8,011 nt of DNA from Parachlamydiales bacterium (lineage in GTDB: Bacteria > Chlamydiota > Chlamydiia > Chlamydiales > JAJFMK01): contig JAGVKY010000114.1 in the NCBI GenBank assembly GCA_020050175.1, positions 1 to 8,011 of the forward strand, in the 5' to 3' direction. The notes beneath the pieces were generated by a model. The model had not been told where the DNA came from, searched no databases, and saw only the letters and a list, made by a program, of their open reading frames with translations. The position numbers and the translations under genes are program-made. Below, one piece after another: positions 1 to 5,519 of this stretch. Positions within the stretch are counted from its first letter, which is position 1. Each line of letters starts with the position of its first letter.

Positions 1-42
1 AACTTGGGGATGCCGACAGGCTTCTGGGAGGAAGCAGCTTAA
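1..42 (+). CDS. Possible C-terminal tail of IS5-family transposase (partial)
   Basis: Reading from base 1, thirteen codons (NLGMPTGFWEEAA) run to a TAA at 40-42, which would place a transposase stop about 50 bp inside the element end. The residues LGMP resemble the last part of IS5-family transposases as I remember them. The fragment is too short to prove homology, and no catalytic residue of the DDE domain falls inside the window. The call rests mainly on its position next to the IS-like terminal repeat. Confidence 0.35.
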   Translation, partial: NLGMPTGFWEEAA

Positions 43-95
43 AAGCTTAGAAGGAAAGAGGGAGAAGCTCTCAAACCGACTTATGCAACAACGCC
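1..95 (+). mobile_element. Right end of an IS5-family (IS903-like) insertion sequence
   Basis: The 20 bases at 76-95 read CCGACTTATGCAACAACGCC. On the minus strand this starts GGCGTTGTTGCATAAGTC, which agrees at 15 of 18 positions with the IS903 terminal inverted repeat as I remember it (GGCTTTGTTGAATAAATC). The outer GGC tip ends at 95, which is exactly where the neighbouring NmrA-like reading frame stops looking like its family. The rest of the element lies to the left, outside the window, so the opposite repeat and the target duplication cannot be checked. The IS5/IS903 assignment is inferred from the repeat and from a short possible transposase tail at 1-42. Confidence 0.65.
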
Positions 96-341
96 ACCCG
101 TCAATAAGAACAACCTATCGACCCCTTTTAATGGAGTATCAAAAGTTCGCGGATCATCAAGATCCATAAAAACAGCATCGTTATAGAGATCTTTAAGCGT
201 TGGGAGCTGTTCTTTTTTTCTGCTTGTTACTCTCAATGAGATCGAATCCTCTTTAAGGAGTTGATCAGCAACCATTTTGCCTAATTGACCTGTAGCTCCC
301 AGGGTCAGGATCACTGGCTTGTTGTGGGATATAGACATCAT
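81..341 (-). pseudogene. NmrA-like NAD(P)-binding protein, truncated by IS insertion
   Basis: This is the N-terminal part of a short-chain dehydrogenase/epimerase-type protein of the NmrA (atypical SDR) group. It opens with strand-loop-helix residues PVILTLGATGQLGKMVADQL at 9-28, in which G15-A-T-G18-Q-L-G21 is the dinucleotide-binding glycine motif. The later MDLDDPRTF and GVDRLFLLTG (73-82) are also typical of the first half of the Rossmann fold. The family normally runs to about 280-300 residues; here only about 82 native codons remain. Codons 83-86 and the TAA at 81-83 lie inside the IS-like terminal repeat that begins at 95, so the native part is 96-341. Two ATGs stand side by side at 336-341, preceded by an AG-rich stretch (AGAAGAAAG) that could serve as a weak ribosome site. 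The product probably cannot bind substrate and is likely a dead remnant. Confidence 0.82.
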
Positions 342-442
342 CTTTCTTCTTTGTTAAGCAACAGACTGCACTATCTAGATCATTTCAAAATAAACCTTTT
401 AATAATACATTCAATTTAAGCTAATGGTATGGGTAGTTATTC
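342..442. promoter_or_regulatory. AT-rich divergent intergenic region with a possible promoter
   Basis: This 101-bp gap separates the leftward NmrA-like remnant from the rightward DUF302-like frame and is distinctly AT-rich. On the minus strand, TTGAAT (409-414) and TATTTT (387-392) are 16 bp apart and would serve as -35 and -10 boxes for the NmrA-like gene, with an untranslated leader of roughly 40 bases. No comparably good pair was found for the plus-strand frame. In sequence this AT-rich such hits occur by chance, so the promoter is only a suggestion. Confidence 0.3.
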
Positions 443-643
443 ATGAGAGGGCAGTCTTCTACAGTCACTCGAAAATTTACAGGTGATCGCATCCAAGTTG
501 ATACCTGTCTATCATTTGATGAGGTTCGAATGCGCTTAGGGGATTTATTGGGTCATCGGCGCCAAACTCCTCTACAAAGAACTAAAGAAGATCAGCAGCC
601 TGCTTACCTTAATGCTTTCTGGGGTGACCAACAAATCAGGTGA
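443..643 (+). pseudogene. DUF302-like N-terminal fragment, probably decayed
   Basis: The first 37 or so residues look like the start of a DUF302-related protein: VTRKFTGDRIQVDT (8-21), then LSFDEVRMRLGDLLG (23-37), a first beta strand followed by the F-E-x-V amphipathic helix. DUF302-like proteins are usually 130-180 residues, but this frame ends after 66. From residue 38 it turns into a basic, glutamine-rich stretch with no family resemblance. At that point another frame (starting at about 551) also stays open for some 50 codons, which fits a frameshift or a rearrangement junction near 555, although I do not recognise that second frame as DUF302 either. There is no convincing Shine-Dalgarno site before the ATG. 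The stop lies four bases from the end of the convergent GT90 gene A. The role of DUF302 proteins is not established. Confidence 0.4.
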
Positions 644-647
644 GAAT

Positions 648-1751
648 TTACTTTCGTTGGAGCTTGGCATAGGCAGTGAGGAGCTTATGGAAGAAGGCAG
701 CGAGGGCCTCGTTTGATAAATGGGCTTCGGCAAATTCAGTTCCCTTATCGGCAATCTTTTTGGCTAAGGGGGGATCGTCCATTAACTTTCTTAGTTTCTT
801 TTCTAAATCGGAAAGATCGGGCTCAAAGGGCATGTAATGGACATTAGGTTCAAGGCCTTGGTAAAACCATTCCATGTAATCTGAATTGCTTTTTAAAACG
901 GCACAGTTTGAGAGCAGTTGCCACCAAAAGCTTGAGGCAAAGGTGTTTCCATCGATGGCGATTTGATATTTGTGAGAGACAAGCGAGGGGGCATAAACCC
1001 AAGGCACAAAGAGGTTGTACTCCTCCATTTTTCTTTCGACCTCTTTGGAAATGGAAAAGGCCCCCGTAAAGCCAGCATCCAGAAGATCAGGATGCTCTTT
1101 TGAAAAAAGGACCAAGCGGGAGCGAGGCTTTAAATCCCAATCATTGAGGTGATAATTGTGGCCCGATGTTACACCGCGCCAGATCGCTTGATCCACCTTC
1201 TGGCTCCAAGGCAGATGGGCACTTTCTTTTTTGACATTCTTGATGGTGCCGTGACGGAAATCAAAATGTCTGAATTCAGGGATTAAAACTGCACGGTGAT
1301 TTGATTTTAGTTTGCAGATGGCAAACACAGGACAAAAAGTTTGTTCTAAATAGAGGGGATTGTCGTAGGAGTCCCATGTGGCCACCAAGAATTCCATGTC
1401 GGGTAAAGGGGCATAGGGAGTCATGCTTCGGACGACATGCAAAATAGCCTCAACTCTAGCATCACCCTTTGAGAGGGTCGTCCGAAGACAGTTGATCTCA
1501 TTATTTTTGATTTTAAAATGACTTAAACCAGCTTGATAACCAGAAGCAACGCGATTAACCCCATCCCAGGTGGCATCGATATCATCTAAAAAAAAACCTT
1601 CTCGATAAGGCTCCAAATCTTCCGCTATTTGCTGCTCGATCCATTTGGGTGTTGGCCGACGAAGATTTTTTAAGAAAATCTCCCCCGAAAATTCAGAAGC
1701 TCCTATGCTGAAGCACAAAAAGATAAAAAATAGGCATAACATCTTTAGCAT
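648..1751 (-). CDS. Signal-peptide-bearing GT90 (CAP10-like) glycosyltransferase, copy A
   Basis: The 367-residue protein begins with MLKMLCLFFIFLCFSIGASE, a clear signal peptide (short basic n-region, hydrophobic core, small residues near 17-18). The rest follows the GT90 pattern shared by fungal CAP10 and animal POGLUT1. It has WDSYDNP at 126-132 (D127 is the likely match to the POGLUT1 catalytic aspartate, from memory), CPVFAICK (140-147), AIWRGVTSG (189-197) with R210 and R212, LLDAGFTG (223-230), HKYQIAIDG (260-268), EWFYQGLEPNVHYMPF (294-309) and SDLEKKL (314-320). The C-terminal helix LLTAYAKL (357-364) is also typical. These enzymes transfer a sugar from a UDP-sugar, but donor and acceptor cannot be read here. 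AGAG sits five bases before the ATG. A close paralogue (B) starts head to head with it. A hand count of four 60-base rows gave 48% GC. Confidence 0.85.
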   Translation of the reverse strand: MLKMLCLFFIFLCFSIGASEFSGEIFLKNLRRPTPKWIEQQIAEDLEPYREGFFLDDIDATWDGVNRVASGYQAGLSHFKIKNNEINCLRTTLSKGDARVEAILHVVRSMTPYAPLPDMEFLVATWDSYDNPLYLEQTFCPVFAICKLKSNHRAVLIPEFRHFDFRHGTIKNVKKESAHLPWSQKVDQAIWRGVTSGHNYHLNDWDLKPRSRLVLFSKEHPDLLDAGFTGAFSISKEVERKMEEYNLFVPWVYAPSLVSHKYQIAIDGNTFASSFWWQLLSNCAVLKSNSDYMEWFYQGLEPNVHYMPFEPDLSDLEKKLRKLMDDPPLAKKIADKGTEFAEAHLSNEALAAFFHKLLTAYAKLQRK

Positions 1752-2838
1752 GATATCTCTAGCGAAGTTGATCTTTGTTTTTCTTTTTCCATCGATTCTT
1801 TTGGGATGGAATGTATCACCAGAAAGTTTAGAAAAAAAGTTGAATAACCCCCTTACTGAGTGGGCAAAAAATAGAATTGCTACAGATCTAACGGCATATA
1901 AAAAAGGGGTTATTAGATCTCAAATTCCCGTCTGTTTACAAAAACTGAAAAAGCTTCAACCTAACCTTCTGTTAGTCGAAATTATAGAGAGGAAAGGAAG
2001 GTTTATTTACACCCCTCTTTCTCCTTTAACAAAGGATCAAGAAAGTTCTGTCGAGCATTTTATATCGGCTCTTAGTCTCTTACATACGATAAAGCCTCTC
2101 CCTCTTCTCCACTTTGTCCTATCTTTAGAGCCTTTTGATCGCCCCATCCTTCTCAAAGAAATAACCATCCCCATTTTTGCTGTGAATAAGGAAAAGGGGA
2201 ACTCTAAAACTGTTTTGATCCCCAGGCTTTTTAATTGCGAACGAGAGAATGATTTTCTTAAAAACACTCTTAGCTGGTCGGAAAAAATCTCAAAGGGCTT
2301 TTGGAGAGGGGCGCCAAGTGACGGAGCTTATACTTTTTTTGAATGGGATATGACCCCTAGGGCCCATTTAGCGATACGTTTTAAAAATGACGAAAACCTC
2401 ATAGATGCCAAACTTGTTTTGTCCGATAACATCGATCCTGGAATCAAAAATTGGATGAGCAAACTCAATCTAGTGTCAACCAACGTATCTCCAAAAAATC
2501 AATCACAATATAAGTATCTTATCTCTCTTGATGGGCGAAGTTCCCCCTCAAGCTTTGAGTGGCAGCTTTTTACAAAGAGTCTCATTTTCAAAGGGGAATC
2601 TAACAAAATCGAATGGTTTTACGACGGCCTCAAACCAAACACCCACTACATCTCATTCCATTCCGATGGAGGTGATCTCGCGGAAAAATTAAGGGTCGCC
2701 CAACAACAAGACAAGGCTTCACTGCTGATGGGAGAAAAAAGCTATGCTTTTGCCCTTCAACATCTTCTAGACGAAGAATGCTTTGTCTATCTTTATAAAC
2801 TCTTAGAGACCTACTCTACTTTATTTCGACAGCAGTAA
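1750..2838 (+). CDS. Signal-peptide-bearing GT90 (CAP10-like) glycosyltransferase, copy B
   Basis: From the ATG at 1750 this gives 362 residues starting MISLAKLIFVFLFPSILLGW, a signal peptide. With this start it aligns with copy A without offset: both have a tryptophan-containing PxxxW segment at about 34-38, D130 in a PFDRP/SYDNP motif, and PIF/PVF at 141-143. GT90 landmarks are FWRGAPSDG (184-192) with R204, LIDAKLV (217-223), YKYLISLDG (254-262), EWFYDGLKPNTHYISF (288-303), GDLAEKL (308-314) and LLETYSTLF (351-359). Position 127 is Glu where copy A has Asp. An alternative in-frame ATG at 1705 has a better ribosome site (AGAAG, five bases upstream) and would add a strongly basic 15-residue extension; length agreement with copy A favours 1750. 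A hand count of four 60-base rows gave 37% GC, well below copy A. Confidence 0.82.
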   Translation: MISLAKLIFVFLFPSILLGWNVSPESLEKKLNNPLTEWAKNRIATDLTAYKKGVIRSQIPVCLQKLKKLQPNLLLVEIIERKGRFIYTPLSPLTKDQESSVEHFISALSLLHTIKPLPLLHFVLSLEPFDRPILLKEITIPIFAVNKEKGNSKTVLIPRLFNCERENDFLKNTLSWSEKISKGFWRGAPSDGAYTFFEWDMTPRAHLAIRFKNDENLIDAKLVLSDNIDPGIKNWMSKLNLVSTNVSPKNQSQYKYLISLDGRSSPSSFEWQLFTKSLIFKGESNKIEWFYDGLKPNTHYISFHSDGGDLAEKLRVAQQQDKASLLMGEKSYAFALQHLLDEECFVYLYKLLETYSTLFRQQ

Positions 2839-2848
2839 AAATCAATGT

Positions 2849-2891
2849 CCTCAACTTCCGAGGTATCCTTAGATGCTAGTTGAAACTAGCA
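2849..2891. terminator. Weak hairpins between converging GT90 B and tsaD
   Basis: Two small inverted repeats occupy the convergent junction. TGCTAGTTGAAACTAGCA (2874-2891) is a perfect 6-8 bp stem that overlaps the tsaD stop codon. CCTC/GAGG at 2849-2852 and 2860-2863 flank a short loop. In the tsaD direction the second hairpin is followed, eight bases on, by five T residues (complement of 2837-2841). Neither has the GC-rich stem with an immediate T-run of a textbook intrinsic terminator, so termination here is a guess. Confidence 0.28.
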
Positions 2892-3907
2892 GAATTAAAA
2901 GATCCACGTGGATAAGGAGTCAGAGATAAGGAATCACCCGCTCTTCCATTTTGGTGGAGGTGGGCGGCAAGTCCACCGATCATCGCACCGTTGTCGAGAG
3001 AAAGGACCCGGTCAGGCCAGAGAAGATTGAGTGAGCCTTTCCTCTCTTCAAAAAGAGAGCGAAGTGTTTGGCTGCTAGTGACACCTCCACCAAAGAGGAG
3101 AGTTTGACAACCGAAAGCATGCGCTGCCCTCAGGCTTTTTTCGATGAGGTCTTCAAAGACACCCTTTTGAAAAGAGGCTGCAATATCACATTGCATTTGA
3201 TATTCAATCGGCTTCACATGCCCTTTAAAATCTTGTCCAAAAAGGGTATAAAGCACCTTAGTTTTTACCCCGCTAAGCGAAAAAGAGAAGGGAGCCTCTT
3301 TCATGATAGGGGGTCGAAAGTGAAATCGATTAGGGTTTCCCAGTTTAGCAAGAACTTCAATTTCGGGGCCGCCAGGGTAAGGAAGCCCCATCATCTTAGC
3401 TACCTTATCAAAGGCCTCTCCAATTGCATCATCATGTGTTTCCCCGAGACTTTTAAATTTATCTGCAGATTCACATAGCACAAGATTGGTATGGCCGCCT
3501 GATGCAATGACCCCCAAGGCAGGATATGTTGCAACTTGTTGCCCCATGAGAGCGGCAAAAAGATGGGCCTCCAAATGATCTACACCAATAAAGGGGATAT
3601 TGAGAGCGATCGAAAGCGATTTTGCCGCATTAAGACCAACTAATAAGGCACCTAAAAGGCCAGGCCCTTTGGCAACACCAATCAGGTCGAGATCGCTGAG
3701 AGAAACTTTAGCCTCTTTCAAAGTTTGGTCAATTAGAGGGACGATCACTTCGGCATGTTGACGAGAAGCAAGTTCGGGTAAAACTCCCCCAAAAGGACGA
3801 TGAAGATCGATTTGTGAGGCAATTTGATTGGAAAGAATCTCGTTAGTCCCTCGGATGATCGCTAGGCCTGTTTCATCGCAGGTTGTTTCGATCCCAAGGG
3901 TTAACAT
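2876..3907 (-). CDS. tsaD: tRNA N6-adenosine threonylcarbamoyltransferase TsaD
   Basis: TsaD (Kae1/Gcp/YgjD family) transfers the threonylcarbamoyl group from threonylcarbamoyl-AMP to A37 of ANN-decoding tRNAs, working in the cytoplasm with TsaB and TsaE. At 343 residues it is full length. It starts with the signature MLTLGIETTCDET. It has the metal-binding HLEAHL (H111 and H115), the ASGGHT nucleotide loop (135-140), DDAIGEAFDKVAKMMGLPYP (159-178), PFSFSLSGVKT (206-216), the GGG loop at 273-275 and SLDNGAMIGG (303-312), where D305 is the expected third metal ligand. The ATG lies inside the end of pgl, with ATGTTAA shared over 7 nt, so the gene is last in the operon and probably translationally coupled. 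It has no good Shine-Dalgarno sequence of its own. All expected motifs are present and I see nothing to suggest it is inactive. Confidence 0.97.
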   Translation of the reverse strand: MLTLGIETTCDETGLAIIRGTNEILSNQIASQIDLHRPFGGVLPELASRQHAEVIVPLIDQTLKEAKVSLSDLDLIGVAKGPGLLGALLVGLNAAKSLSIALNIPFIGVDHLEAHLFAALMGQQVATYPALGVIASGGHTNLVLCESADKFKSLGETHDDAIGEAFDKVAKMMGLPYPGGPEIEVLAKLGNPNRFHFRPPIMKEAPFSFSLSGVKTKVLYTLFGQDFKGHVKPIEYQMQCDIAASFQKGVFEDLIEKSLRAAHAFGCQTLLFGGGVTSSQTLRSLFEERKGSLNLLWPDRVLSLDNGAMIGGLAAHLHQNGRAGDSLSLTPYPRGSFNSASFN

Positions 3908-4614
3908 GACTCGTCCAAAAGAGCAGCAGCTGGCTCATCGAGGATCCAAGTCGCCGGTCTTTCTTCAGTTCCAATTCTTTCAGCTGGATAGCGACCCTTA
4001 TGATCAATCAGGACTTCTCTAGCCATTTTAGCTTTTTTGCTTCCAATGAGATAAATCACTTTCTCCTTCGCTCTTTGAATGAGGGGGAAAGTGAAAGTCA
4101 AACGGTGCGTCTTTAGCTTTTCAACCCAATTATCCACTACCCATCGCTCTTTCTCCTGCAGAGCTTTAGAATCGGGGAAAAGGGAAGCTGTATGGCCATC
4201 ATCACCCATTCCTAAAAGAATGAGATCAAAGATACCGTCAGGGACAAGTTCCTTGATTTTTGACTCGTAAGCTTCCTCATTTTGCAGAAAAAAAATCTGA
4301 TCTTCTGGGACCCATTTTTTAAAAGGACCAGAGGTCATCGCCATGTGATAATTGCTATCAGGATGATCGGGAGGGACAGTTCTCTCATCACTCCAAAACA
4401 AAAAGACTTTATTTCCATCGACTTTGGAGGTGTCTAATCGTTGAAAAATCGCCTTAGGAGTAGATCCACCTGACAGTGCGACAAAAGCTCTTCCTTTATC
4501 TTCAATTGCTCTTTGACAAGTCTTGATAAAAGAATCGGCTGCAAATCGCAGCGTCTCCTCTTCGTCACCGGGGATTAAAATCACATTTTCAGGGTCTACA
4601 ATCCAAGTTTTCAT
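3901..4614 (-). CDS. pgl: 6-phosphogluconolactonase
   Basis: This enzyme hydrolyses 6-phosphoglucono-delta-lactone to 6-phosphogluconate, the second step of the oxidative pentose phosphate pathway, in the cytoplasm. It belongs to the NagB/DevB-type Pgl family. Family motifs in the 237 residues are FVALSGGSTPKAIF (44-57, phosphate loop), FWSDERTVPPDHPDSNY (73-89) and LILLGMGDDGHTASLFP (131-147), which includes the catalytic histidine. The length is normal for the family. The ATG overlaps the TGA of the upstream OpcA-like gene as ATGA (4 nt), and no Shine-Dalgarno sequence is visible before it, which points to translation by coupling. Its 3' end overlaps the tsaD start by 7 nt. It sits downstream of zwf as in Chlamydia, where the equivalent gene is called devB. 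Confidence 0.96.
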   Translation of the reverse strand: MKTWIVDPENVILIPGDEEETLRFAADSFIKTCQRAIEDKGRAFVALSGGSTPKAIFQRLDTSKVDGNKVFLFWSDERTVPPDHPDSNYHMAMTSGPFKKWVPEDQIFFLQNEEAYESKIKELVPDGIFDLILLGMGDDGHTASLFPDSKALQEKERWVVDNWVEKLKTHRLTFTFPLIQRAKEKVIYLIGSKKAKMAREVLIDHKGRYPAERIGTEERPATWILDEPAAALLDESC

Positions 4615-5519
4615 AAAATTTTTAATGTCTCAACCATTTCCTGTTGTGTCGGTCCCCAAATCCAGGAGGAGAGGTAAGAACTCCCACGATTGATATTGGG
4701 AAGATAGAGAGTCATTGGAAGATCGCAGGTCTCTTCCGTACAAATATGAACGGTGACCTCGAGCGAGTGCTCTTCTTTATAAATAGCAAGGCTATCACCA
4801 GAAGGAGAGGTGCATTCGATATTTAAAATGGCGCCAGCTTGGGGCGTAGTCTTGACTTTTTTGGGGATCAAACTAAACTCAACAGTTCCCTCTTTCCAGT
4901 CAAACATTGTTTTTAACCAGGCTTCAAAAAGGAGGGGGTTAAGAGTGCACCCTTCCACATAAGTGATTTTAATGAGGTTGCATCTCTCTAAACTTGCTTT
5001 GCTTTCCTTAGAGGAAAACACCTCTCTAAACACACTTCTCCACCCTTCGCCTCGGCTCCAAGAGACATCGACCACAGGAAGTTTTTTTTCTGCCAAAAGA
5101 GAGAGGGTTTCAAAATGTCCCTTTAAGTCTGGAGCATAATCTCCATCGACCAAAACACGAGAAGAGATTTTATAAAAGGTTTCAAAGAGATAATCATTGA
5201 TCCCTTCAGCCAGCCAAAAAAGGAGGATAGGGTAATCCGGAATCAAATAGGGGAGGGGCGTGAGAGCGACTTTTTCTCTTTCATACCCAGAAACCGTCAA
5301 AGAAATTCTCGATCTCGTTTGAGAAGAACTCCCCTGAAGTGGAATGGGATCGAGTTCTTTAACTGATATTTTCTTCTCTTTTTCGGGTAAGTCTAAAAGG
5401 GTAATTAACCGACCTGGAAAATGGGAGAGAAGGATGTTGAGAAAAGGGTCAACCTTATCCAGCCTTTCTTTATCTCTCGCAATAACGATTAGATTGTATA
5501 AACAAGCTTTTGAAGACAT
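4611..5519 (-). CDS. opcA: OpcA-like glucose-6-phosphate dehydrogenase assembly protein
   Basis: OpcA promotes assembly and activation of glucose-6-phosphate dehydrogenase in cyanobacteria, and a relative is co-transcribed with zwf in actinobacteria. The 302-residue product shows the family's two best landmarks as I know them. LTPLPYLIPDYPILLFW (86-102) corresponds to the conserved L-x-P-D-x-P-x-x-L-W-W segment. DVSWSRGEGWRSVFREVF (151-168) corresponds to the D-L-N-W-x-R-x-x-x-W-R motif. RVLVDG (121-126) is also in place. The location between zwf and pgl strongly supports the call. The chosen ATG (5517-5519) overlaps the zwf stop as TAATG and has GGAGG eight bases upstream; a GTG five codons earlier lies beside that site and is unlikely to be used. 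The C-terminal half is divergent and has cysteines at 180, 191, 236, 260 and 265, of interest because cyanobacterial OpcA is redox-sensitive. The assignment is a motif-level inference. Confidence 0.72.
   Translation of the reverse strand: MSSKACLYNLIVIARDKERLDKVDPFLNILLSHFPGRLITLLDLPEKEKKISVKELDPIPLQGSSSQTRSRISLTVSGYEREKVALTPLPYLIPDYPILLFWLAEGINDYLFETFYKISSRVLVDGDYAPDLKGHFETLSLLAEKKLPVVDVSWSRGEGWRSVFREVFSSKESKASLERCNLIKITYVEGCTLNPLLFEAWLKTMFDWKEGTVEFSLIPKKVKTTPQAGAILNIECTSPSGDSLAIYKEEHSLEVTVHICTEETCDLPMTLYLPNINRGSSYLSSWIWGPTQQEMVETLKIL

Noticed and set aside
572..754. Minus-strand 60-codon frame rich in Ser and Pro overlapping the 3' end of GT90 A
   Set aside because: It lies in a different frame over a real gene and its start does not follow a ribosome site; no domain is visible.
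1645..1749. N-terminal extension of GT90 copy B from an ATG at 1645
   Set aside because: The extra 35 residues are antisense to copy A, precede the signal peptide and have no counterpart in copy A; residue numbering of the two paralogues matches only with the start at 1750.
3068..3478. A 136-codon plus-strand open frame opposite tsaD
   Set aside because: It is fully antisense to a gene with all family motifs, has no recognisable domain, and its composition is what an antisense frame would give.
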